Source: Mesodorylaimus sp. YZB2_4
Taxonomy: Eukaryota > Nematoda > Enoplea > Dorylaimida > Dorylaimidae
Assembly: GCA_030248295.1 (NCBI GenBank)
Contig: JASANH010001034.1
Location: 62,001-126,000, forward strand
Direction of reading: 5' to 3'
DNA: 64,000 bases
Positions 35,141-46,800 of this stretch are shown here, piece by piece. The position numbers and the translations under genes were made by a program. Each line of letters opens with the position of its first letter. Position 1 is the stretch's first letter. The notes beneath the pieces are model-generated. The model searched no databases. It worked only from the letters and a program-made list of their open reading frames with translations, and had not been told where the DNA came from.

Positions 35141-38100
35141 ATGGCGTCGCCATTGCCGCATCGACAAAAAATTTGTCACAAATGTGGTGGGTCAACATCA
35201 AATTCCAGTGGAAACGATGACGCAGTTCTGAAATGCTCATCGTGTGGATGGAGCTGTAAGTGCATTCAGTTTTGTGGAAGTTACACGATGTGTTCTCGGA
35301 GATAACGTGTATCGATTATCAGCCGATTTAAAAGATCGGCCGAAGTTTAGACAGTTGCCAAATATAGGGTTTGCTAGTGGCTGCTAAGCTCGCATAGAGG
35401 TAGGGTTGAGCGGGCGGTACACGACATCGCTACAATAACATGTCGAAGATTGTGTGGCCCGCGTTTGATGAATTGCTTCTCAGGCTTTACCCCTCACCAA
35501 GTTTTTGCGTATTTGCTGTATATGGACTTTGGCGAAACATAATTCGATTCAATCTATCTTTGTTCTATTTTAGACCACGCAAAGAAATGTTTATTGTATT
35601 CGGATCGATTGATCGCCCTGGCCCGAACATACAACTGGATGTGCGGATTGTGTAAAAGGTGCGAAGTTTGCTTGCGAGCCAAGAATGCGGTAAGACGAAT
35701 GTAACGTGAAAAATTTTACATCCCTTTGAAATTCGGTACCTTATTTCAGAAAGATTTGATTCTTTGCGATGATTGTGATCGGGGATATCACTGTTTCTGT
35801 TTGGTTCCTCAATTGTGGAAACCACCGCAAGGTAAGTGAGTGTGCACCTCGATATCTTGACGCGAAATCTAATTTCTTTGTTGTAGGATCGTGGCGATGT
35901 CCTAATTGCGTCGGTTCGACGAAAGAGAATGTTGAAACGGGAAGGTAAGATTACGCGTGCATGGATTTGTTTCTGATCGGTTTCGAATACTAATGCATAG
36001 GCTGTCACGCAAATCGCTTCGTCGATCTCATCTTGCTATCAGTGACCCGGAATCGGGTAATTCAATGCCGTCGACATCCGGTGTGGACCATGTTCGCAAT
36101 CGGAAGAAAAGAAAACGGAAGCTCGAATCGTCCATGTCGATGTCTCGACGACGGACGACGGGTGGTGTTGGTTCGATAATAGAAAGTAGTGGTGGAACGA
36201 GTTCGGCTCCACCTCCTCGAATCGCCCGAAGCCATAGCTCATCCCCGGATGTGAAACGGGAGAAGAAGATGAAAAGGAATCGTAAGAGTCGAGGGCGCGA
36301 AATGGACGGCACGAAACCGAGCAAGTGTCCAGTTGGGGGATGTACGGGAGATGGTGAGTGGGCTCGGGCTGGGATTCATGCTAGGCAAGGCAGTGTCGTA
36401 GAAGTATAGGTTCTGGGGTGGAAAGTTTTGCATGATGGGGAATCCTATTTTATTGGTGTGTGGGTTATTGATAGTAAGACCTTGGCTAAATGAGCGAACG
36501 CCCATTTAGGATGGCTGACCAGGAAAGGATCGAATGATGGTGGGTTGGCACACCTGACAGTGAGCAAGATGAATTTGACTGGTCTCCTCGAGTTGGGTCT
36601 GTTCTGACTGGGATGCAGTAGGTTTTGCACGCTGTGATCAGAAATAGATCCAGTAATTAGATTGGACCATATCGGATCGAGACATGCCTGCCTCTTGCTC
36701 TGAATACTGTAGTGCAGATCAATATGTTGTTGTCAGGCTAGATTTCTTAGCGACTCCAATACGGACTCGTACGGTTGGCATATCCTCACATCAAACCGGT
36801 GTACTCTAATGCATCTCCTCATTTCAGGCCATTTGTCAGGCAGGTTTCGAAGACATGTCTATCGAGAGTTTTGCCCGATTTATCACGGACTGAGCGCGGA
36901 ACAGACAGTGGTGGGTATTGGTTGAGGGGTGCCGAATGCTAGGTAATGACCAGAGTATTGAATTTTAGGAACTACGGAATCGACGCATTGACTTGTTGGA
37001 GGTGAGTAATTCGGGAAATTGGATGTTTCTAAAATGTGATTTACTGTTCAGGAATAACTTAATCCCAGAGGCGCAGGTTCAAAGCCCTCTCGAGGCTAAA
37101 GTTTTTGGCACTGAAATTTGATCCATCCATGCCAAAAACCATTAGGCAAATGGTGGGCTCTTCTCTTTATGTGATCTGATCAGATCTGATCTACAGTAGA
37201 AACACAGTACATGAGCACGCGATATCGTAAAGTCAGCGTAATCGAATTATATTTTTCTGAAAAACTCAGTCAAGTCTTACTCAGTCTATCATGTAACACT
37301 GGGCTGAATCATTTTGTCGTGATATGCCAAAGACAGATTGTTCCTTCTCAGCAGCACAAAACTCCCAAGAGGTCGATTAGTGCGGCTCAGCAGCAGGCTG
37401 CATTGCGTGCAGTCGACGAGGAGAGGACGAAATTGGAAGCTTATTATCGAAAGCGACAAGGCTCCAGTTCGGCCAGTGTTTTGGATGCGTCATTGCCGGC
37501 GACTGTGTTGGAAAGGATCGATGACAAGGAACCGCCATTGGATCAATACGTGGCCAAGTTTGATTTGGAATTGTTTAGAATGGCGCAGGCGGAATTGGCC
37601 GAGGATATGGTGAGGAATTCGGGCTGATATTGCCAAGGCTGGGGAACTAATTAGGAATTTATGACATTTTAATGTTCCCGCCAATTTTAAATTTCTATTA
37701 ATTAAGGTTTTTCTCAGCTAAGGTACAGGCCTTTGTTTTCAAAATAGTGGTACCTGCTTGCGATGATTTACTGGTTTATCCGAATTCATTATCTCAATGA
37801 CGGGGGGGGGGGAGGGGGGCTGCTGATCATGAGTGATCCCCACCCGTCATACATTCTATTGAAGTCCCCGCTTCTGGCCCCATGGATCAGAGTGGAGGAA
37901 GAAAATACTGCTTCAGGAAATATTTTGTGCAGCTTTGCTTAAAAAGATTGCTGCAGCTGAAAGAATGTGGGTGGTCCCACCCAACATTGGCTGGTCCAAC
38001 TTTTAGCCTGGATTTATATCCAGGACAGAATCCAAACATGAAATTTCAGCATGAGTGTAGATGCTGTAAGTGGCGCTACGGCCTCCCGAGAGGGGCACAG

Positions 38101-41100
38101 ATTTTACAAGGATTGGGGAAAGTGGAGGATGTTCAAGACAGTTTGCGCAAGGTTAGCCATGCAATTCTGATACTCGTAGAAGGCGGAAAATTTGAATTGC
38201 TGATCTGGCTCAGCAGTGGAATCGGTCGATAGGTGGGGATGCAAACTGGGAAGGATCTGTGCACAGGAAACATGCTGACTGCATGATGGTGGGGGATTGA
38301 AACCGAGCGGACTTGGAAGACTGATGTCGCAGTGTAGTCTTGTCGGATGAAGTTCCTCGAGTGCAGTGTCAGGCGTATAGGCATATGGCTTGGATTGGGC
38401 AAGGAAGGGGTGACTTAGGGGTAGCGGGCTCGTCTCGCGTTGTGTTGAAAGCCTTGAACTCTCCCTGGGTGTAGTAGAATTTGGTAGTGAATGCTTGTGT
38501 GGAGGGAAAGTTGGGGCTGACGATCAATATTTTCAAGAAGTTGTTGTCTTGCAGGAACGTGATCCCAACCTGCGCAACGCGGTCGCGACACGCATCAAGT
38601 GGTTGCGTTTTGGACGTTACGAAATCGCCACTTGGTACCCGTCACAATTTCCTGGCGAATATGGACGATTGGAGAAATTGTTCATGTGCGAATTTTGTTT
38701 GAAATTTATGCGATGCGAGTATCAGTTGAAGAGGCATGGGGTAAGGAAAGGGAAGGGGTATGTGCCGGGTGTTTGCAATAGTTCTAGCCGACATGAACTG
38801 CGGCTTTAAAGGGGTCGTGATCGTGGCGATTGGTGGGAAATTTTAACGTGGAAACAGCAGAGTAAAACGAACTTGCAAAGGAGGAGATTTTGAGGACTGA
38901 AAAGCAAAATCGTGCAAAAGTGCTTGGAGCCTTGACACATTTTCTGACATCGCCTTCGACTTGCAAAGGGGTCTTCATTCATCCCCCATCCTTTCCCTCG
39001 TTACATACATCATCGCTGATGTTGAGGTCATTTTATGGTCGTTTTAGTTACCTGGACACTGTGGCTTGGTTCATCCACCTGGCGAGAAGATTTACGAGAA
39101 AGGCAATTTGGCAGTGTGGGAGATTGATGGCAAGAAGCAGAAGGTAAGTTGCGGGAAAGGTGGTCTCGATGGGGCATCCACTGATCCAACCTTGAGCCAA
39201 AATCCCAATCGGATATGCTTTAAACGGCACCACGTCCTCCCCAAACTGTTCTGACTCCCCTTTCCTAACGGGACGCAGCACAAGGAGAACTGACCTGCTC
39301 CTAGGCTTTTGGAGAGACACTAGAAAATGGTTGTGACGTGCTAGTTTTAAAAGGTTTTTTAAGCATATTTGGTGCTTCTTTCGATTTGACCCTGCTTAGT
39401 CAAATATTGTGCTTGTAAAATAGGAAATAACTGGAAGTGTTGCTGGAAGTTATTGACGGCTCTACTCCTTCGCTTTGCAGATCTACTGCCAAAATTTGTG
39501 CTTATTGGCGATGTTATTCTTGGACCACAAGACGTTGTTCAGAGATGTCGAGGCCTTTTATTTCTACATTCTAACGGCGGTTGATGAGAAAACGGCTGGC
39601 ACTTATCATTTGATGGCTTATTTTTCGAAGGTAAGGGGCTGATTAGGTTGCTGGTGAAGTAAAACTTTGGTAATTGATGTTGCTTTGTATTATAATGTAT
39701 GCTCGAGAACAACGCTATTTGATATACATATCAGGCTAATAAGAAGTCCTGTTGGAATTTATGCTGCTTAGGAGAAAACCTCTTCGGCTAATTGCAATTT
39801 GTCCTGTTTGTTGACGTTACCGCCATTTCTTCGACGAGGTTATGGTCATTTTCTGATCGATTTGAGTAAGTTCGTTGTAATGAACTGGTAATTGACTTTA
39901 GGTGGTGGTTATGGTTAAAAATGGAGTTTTAAACTGATTGTATTCTGTCAAAATCTGCGTAGGCTACTGATGGACTGATCGTGTTTGCAGGCTACGCTTT
40001 GTCGAAGATCGAAGGCAAAATCGGCAGCCCGGAACATCCGTTGTCGGATATGGGATTGAAGGCGTACAGGAGTTATTGGAAAAGCAAGATTTTCGACTGG
40101 CTGTGTCGATTGGATGCTGGAGATACGATCAGTGTGAAAGGTGAGTGGCAATCGGAAAGGCGGGGGCGGGTGAACTGAGTGAAAAATTTTGGAGATTGTT
40201 CTGGAAGCTGGTCTGTAATGACTCAGATAATATCGATTAATTAGGCAGCAGGATTAATCGATTGTGGTCGATAAGGAATCGTTCATTTGATGGTTGAGGA
40301 TTAGGGCCTGAGCCATTTTTACTGATTGGTGATTTGCGAATGGGTTTAGTCCAAGTCTTTTTTGCAGACATGAGCCAACACACGGGCATACATCAGAACG
40401 ACTTGATCAGTACGTTGCAGTATTTGGGGATGGTCAAATATTGGCGCGGTCAATACTGGATTGTTAAAACGGTAAGTTGGCTGTGAAATGAGCAATGCCA
40501 AGATTTTGTCCTTATTCGGTAGACTAATGCCCGAGTGCTGGATAATCTATCTTGCAGAAATGTGCAGCTCTCGTTTCGTAGAACTGGTTTTACTTTGTCC
40601 AATGTGGCCTCTGAAAACTTTTTACATATTTATGGAAACAGGTGTGGGCACTAAAGTAACCTGGGCTACAAGCTCGGCTGCAGAATGTTATACTGTAAGT
40701 CACATCCTTGCCATGTCTTTATGTGCTAGGTACAGTAGCCAGGATGCAGTACGTGCATATACTGCATGTAGGCATCATGCACCTGAGCTTCTGTAACCAA
40801 GCCTGGCAGGCCTAGGAGGGGGGTTGCCGGCCAAAATCGACGGGACAAATACTTCGACTGGAGCAAGCAAGTCTTGTGGCTATACCTACGGCTGAGGCAT
40901 CAACCCCAGGGAGGGATTGACGTTTTCCAGCCAAGGGAGAGTATCGATTAGTCTCTCCCACTCGCCAGGTCCACCAGGCATGAAAGTTACACTTCCAAAA
41001 TATGTATCAATGTTGGCAAGGCAATCTTGATGTGACGAGCCACCCACAGGCGCACAGGTGACCCTGCACGGGTGCAAAAATCTCCACCCATCACTAGCTG

Positions 41101-42360
41101 GCCAGCTATACCTATGCCCTGCAAACATCCCACCCTGCCCATACCCGGAGGCTGCGGATTTGAGTACCGATGTTGTATATGACCTGGAAGGGACCTTACG
41201 AAATGATCTCCGAGCTGGGGGTCAGAAAGAGAAGAGCATGGACTTGGAATCAGTCGAGTTATTACTGGTGATCCCTATTTTCACACCTCAGGCTTCTAAA
41301 TCCGCACAAACCATGACACATTGACACGTTTATTGTTCATACCCGTCAATTTTGGGGTGTGAAAATAGGGAGTCCGGTATATGGTGCCACGACCCAAACA
41401 AAGCTGCCTTAATTGGTCAATTTACAATAATATTGTGAAGGGTGGAAAATAAGAGCATCTGGTGCTTTTGATGGCCTGTGGATAGGACAGGCAGACGCAC
41501 GATGTTGCACTTGTGTGAATCAGTCTGGCATTCAAAGAGCTATTATTTCATGTGCTGATGCGTAAGCAATGATTGACAGACGGGTGTCGGTCTTTCTTTG
41601 TCGATGAGGGTCGCTGTTTTCCTTGGTGCACTGCTGATGGGCATTTGGCCAGCGGAAATGAATCATGTGTGTCGATGTCATTTGTGAAGGGAGTGGGCGG
41701 GGGGAAGGGAGGTATAGTTTTCTTTGTTAGTCTAAACTGTTTTGGGGGAATAGCGGCGCCTACACGTCGTAAAAGAATGTTCGGACTGGGTGTGTGCTGG
41801 GAGGGAGCTTAGAGAGGCGAGCGAGTAGATCATTTGAGTCACGTCGCGTGCACGACATTCTATATTCGAACTGGGTGGGCGGTGTTTGGTATGTGAATGG
41901 GTTTTTTGCTCAGTTGGTTGGATCGGGGTGGGTGTACGATAAGTGGGTGGTCGTCAGTGCTGATGAGGCCAGGGTGGCAATATTAGCACTTTAGGGAAAT
42001 ATGCTTACAGTATGCGCATGGTGGCCAGAATGAGTCATGGGCTGTGGTCGTGACTGCATGGTTGTACCAAACCCAATCGGGGCCAAGGAGGGCAAAGTAG
42101 TCTGGAATGGCTGTTTTCCCAGGGTCACTGTGATCGGGTTTCAGTCTTATGGTCTCGAAATGACAACGACCTGTTGCAGTAGTGTTGCCTTCGCTGAACA
42201 GTGTCCGACAGGTGCAGCTGTGTTTCAGGACGCCGTACAAGCTTATAAGAAAGCTATCCAGAAAAAGAAATCGGATGCCACGCAAGCACCGAGGGAGATC
42301 GACTCGTCATGTTTGACTTGGACTCGTGTACAGCAACAGCAAGTGGGGCAGCAGTCATGA
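35141..42360 (+). CDS. MYST histone acetyltransferase with tandem PHD and CCHHC fingers (KAT6/KAT7-like)
   Basis: This is a histone lysine acetyltransferase. Exons: 35141-35255, 35574-35689, 35750-35831, 35887-35944, 36001-36353, 36828-36910, 36969-37001, 37352-37609, 38555-38740, 39048-39143, 39481-39630, 39772-39865, 39991-40140, 40368-40471 and 42229-42360, giving 669 residues. Residues about 11-130 form a tandem PHD finger ([51 protein letters not shown]) as in KAT6A/B. A basic Ser-rich linker follows, then a CCHHC finger [17 protein letters not shown] typical of KAT7/HBO1. The HAT domain keeps [27 protein letters not shown] (with the autoacetylation Lys), the catalytic Cys in NLSCLLTLP, the acetyl-CoA loop RRGYG and the catalytic Glu in GSPEHPLSD. 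It ends [10 protein letters not shown] like KAT7. The C2HC finger of the HAT domain has H-x5-C instead of the usual H-x3-C. Exon 8 may begin at 37352 or 37355. Confidence 0.93.
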
Positions 42361-43840
42361 CGGGCAGGTATCCGGGGTGGAGGCGTACTGTAGGATGTGT
42401 ATTTGATCTCTGGGTATGTTTTAGAGGATAGTGTGCTTGTAATCAGTTTTATGCTGTGTGTCATGTGCGTTTGTAGATTACTGACCTATTGTGGATTCGT
42501 ACGCCTGATTAGAGATGCCAGGAGTGGCTGTAAATTGTGTGTGTAAAGTGGTATACGTACCTGGATTATGGGATGATGAAATAGTGGTGGGCATACAGTA
42601 GTTGGAGTGAGTGACGAATGAATGGCAATAACTGAGCATAGGCGCACGATCGTCTTACATTTACTGTACTCCACAAGGTGCTAGGCTCATCGAACATCCG
42701 TCTAGTATCTCATGAAGTACAAAAGTTGTAAGCGATTGGTCGATGGAAGGCCAGACGGGTCGAATCCGTGTTGGCCCAATATAAGACGTTATGTTGAAAT
42801 GAATGGAATAACAGGCTTCGAATCAGCACAGGCCAAAGTATGAAATAACCAAATCCATCTGACGAGTTTGGCAATGGTGCCTGATTGCACTGACCGAGCA
42901 CTGTGTACCAGAACAACACAGCACCAGGTGGCAGTACAATCAGCACGATCGCAAAGTGCGAGTACATGGAATCGACCGTACCTTATATGTGGCCTGGCCT
43001 GGCACGCCCAGCCTCATTCGACGAATTGACGACGAAACGCCCTATCATCCTCCACCTGCGTTTAGACTGACGCAGTGTAAAGGTGATGTCACAAGACACC
43101 ATGTCTGGAATGCTGAAAAAAGGACACTGCTGATGTAAGGATTGCAGGGGGGTACGGTATGCAAGTAGCACATGGTATGTGGAACGGTGATCCACACACG
43201 TGCTGTTGGGAGCAGTCGACTAGGAAGGAGAAAGGAAGGTGTGACGATAAAAGAGGTCGTCGTGTCAGTTTTATACGCCTGTGCTAATGGTCGGGTGAAT
43301 CATAGTCCAATAATATTGACCTAGGCGCCCACACACGCGTCGTGCGCACCTATTCGTTGTCGAATTGAAAGTCGAGTGGCGAAGTGTGACGACGACGAGG
43401 TGGCGTAGAAGTGAACGAAATGGGGCCACTGAATACTATGACTCATCCTGTTCAGAATGCTGCAATAAATACTAGAAATACAAGAAATCCGTGCCAACCT
43501 AGCACACTTTGGGTCACTGATTCACCAGTAGATTCTTACTTTGGTTACGTTAATACAGTTTTCGGAAAAAGGACGAGCGTATGCATAAGCGAAATACACG
43601 ATTGTAATTCAGCAGTTCAAGCGATTCAGTGCCTTAGTCTTACCTCATTTTAAACTCGCGCAATTTTGTAGTGAGCAGTCAAACCTGCGCATCAGGTGTG
43701 CGCACAGAGGCGCACCGAGGCTGATCATTTCTTTCTTTCTTTGCGCAAAGATTGAAAAGATCCGCGTCTTCGTCGAACATACATGTAATATTTTATTCGC
43801 AATAATATTTTCTGTCGTAGAAGCAAAACTAAAGTTGAAA
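42361..43840. other. Intergenic: acetyltransferase 3' region and RING-gene upstream region
   Basis: No convincing coding exon is visible. There is scattered repeat-like text, including a B-box-like word near 42750. The last 20 bases before the next ATG follow an acceptor-like TGTCGTAG at 43813-43820. Confidence 0.4.
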
Positions 43841-46800
43841 ATGGAGACCAATAGCGATCCGGGTCACATCGATACATCGCAGGATGGTAAGGAGTTGGCC
43901 AACTTGCTTCTCTCATCGAGTCCTTTTAATCTTTGTCTATCATGCTGCTGCGATTTGCTGGTGATGTGATGTGTAGGGTTTTCGGTTTTATTACAAATGT
44001 ACTCTTGCTCTCTCTCCGACCCGTCGGACTGCAGATACGTGCTCGGGATTGTTACTTGCATTCTAAACTATTGTTTTCATGATTTCGGCTCACTGTTCGG
44101 ACGTATTTTGTAGATGTATCCGTGTTCGCCAGTCAAAGCGCAGATGACGACTTTATTGAGCGGCCTGGTATGTATACTTTTCGGTTCATCGTGTCAAGTT
44201 TTTCACAAATCAAGCTTATAGCGCTAGATTAACATAATCGCTAATATCCTTTATAGCGGCTCTTTTACGCAAAGACGACGACGATGGATCACGAAATGTA
44301 AGTGAACATTCAACAGCTTTGCAGGTGTTTTGCAATTTTTGTTTTTCTGATAGGGCTGTGTGCCGAAGCGAAAAGTTAAAACGAAGAAGAAACCGGAATT
44401 TCGTCCTTCGTTAGTGGCGTTTGAATACGCGAACAAACCAACGTAAGTCTCTTACATTAATGCCTCGATTTTGATACCATATTCTGCATGTTTTCATAAT
44501 TTCAGAGGTGCCTGTTCGTCATCGAACTTCGCCGGCGAATATGACGAGCTGTATGCAGACGATGCTTATGCGTTCTTCGAAGCAGAAGAACAAAAAGCCA
44601 GCAATGGTACAGCCTCGACGCAACCGACAATTCCATATCAAGCGCCGCCATTCACTCGCACTACTGGAATCGTAGCGACGGATTATGCTGCTAGTGGAGG
44701 CAATGCAGTGTATGGTCAAAATCAGGAAGGTAAGAAGGTTGTCTTGAATTTTCTATCATTCTAACTTGTCTTCTTTAGGTCCCGTATACTATGAAAGGCC
44801 AATTATTCCATCAATCGTCAGCATGTACTCTACAATTCCCGCCTTTAATCAATATCAGCCAGTATATCAACCGTGGTCGACGGACGATGGCGTTTTGGCG
44901 AATCAAGTGAATTTGTGCGACGGTACAAGCAATCAGTACGGAATATATTATGCGGATAAAGTCCACGAAGAAGAAGCCACCATTCAGCTCGAACCAAATG
45001 CAGAAGTGAACGAGGAACAAGCTGCTGTTAGGGAACACCGGGAGCATGATGTTGCGGCGAGTCCGTATGAGGGTAGTCAACCGAGCGAAGACGATGATGA
45101 ACAAAATACGCTGAGCGATGATGGACAACAAGTCGACGATATTTCGAGTATCGAAAGCCACGAAGCAATTAAACCATGCGATGACTATAAGATCATCGCG
45201 TTAGAATCAAAGCAATACGAATTAGAAATTCAACGTTTAAAAGATGAAATATTGAACATGAAGAAATCGTCCGATAGCTCGAAGAAAGTGTTTCAAGCGC
45301 AAATTGATGACTTGAAAACCGATCGCGATGGGCTGGCTGAAACTTTGAAGGTATGATTGATATATTTTTGGGAGGAATCTTGAGATCACATAGCCAAAAC
45401 GGAACAAGGATTACAAGTGCAATCCTCAGAGAATCACAGAGAGAGCACATGTGCAGCAGTTCAGCTCCGGCTTTGACGATTAGTGCAATGGTACGGCGTT
45501 TCAACTGCTAATAATAAATTGTATATTTCTCATTCATCGCCTCTTTGCCTTTTCAAGGAGCGAAGGGGAATGTGCAACACCTCAGTAGGCGTAGGTATGG
45601 TCGAAGAAGGGAGCGCAAAGAATAGCTAGGCCGATGGTTCTGAGATACCAGTTTTTTTGATTTCATTTGTTTAAACTGAATTGAAGCAAGCATAATGCGT
45701 CTTAACGATTTGATATTTTTCCAGAAAGCACAAGCGGCTCATCAAGCTGAGCTTAAAAAACATGTGAACGAGAAGAAACGACTGCAGGAAGAATTGGAGA
45801 AACGAAAAGAGCAAAATAATAAATTACAATCAGAATTAGACACAGTAAATGTTGAATATAATAAGTAAGAGTTCTTTTGAGATTTTCGAAGCGAAAATGT
45901 AAGTTTTGGTTTTTTTTACAGTTTGTTGGCGGAAGTAGAAGATTTACGCATGGAACGACATAAATTGGAAGAGGCAGTCATCGAGGCGATGAAGAGGTGA
46001 GTCGACTGCAGTTCAAAAGTCGCTGAAAGGCTATGAGTTAGAGGCTATTTTCTGTTTTCAGGCCATGCAATTGTAAAATTGATTTTAATGGAATGAAACA
46101 GCGTGCGTTTGCAGCTGAGGTGAGTTTTGAAGTTGGGTTTTGTAGAGTAAAGAGAGGTAAGAGCGAGAAATGGTGCTTAGGGGAAAGACTAGGCAAAGAT
46201 GGGAATATGCACTTCAGTCTAGCAGTTCAGCTCCGTCTATGACGAAAAATGGTATAGCGCGGCGTTTCAACTGCTGAAAGTATGTAATGGGTTGAGTTCA
46301 GTTTGAGAATTTGTTGTGCAGTCTACAAATACGGAAATTATGACCCACATTCAGAGTATGCGTCGTTATTTTAGACTGCGTTGGTAAAATTGAAGAAACA
46401 AGTTGAACTACGAAATTTGGAACAAATGGTTCGTGATGCCGAATCGATCATTGCTCAATTATCAGTGATTATTGAAAAGTGAGGATTGAAGGGTTGTATG
46501 TAGCTGGGGGGGGATGGTGCGAGGAGGAAGAAGATAGCAATTCAGCTCCGGCCATGACTAAAGTATCTTGGCACGGCGTTTCAATTGCTAAAAGTGACAG
46601 GCATTTCTGCTGATTGTGTGCTTGTGATTTATGCGAGTAAGAGAATGGGGTGCCTTACATGGTCATATTAGAATGACCTAATAATCCAGATCAGTGGGGC
46701 TGACTTATTAGTCCAGTGGTTCGTTTTCGTATGCATCAATGAGAATTCTGATTGCAGGACAACCGAAGAAGACGCAGTTCGTCTATTTGAATACCAAAGG

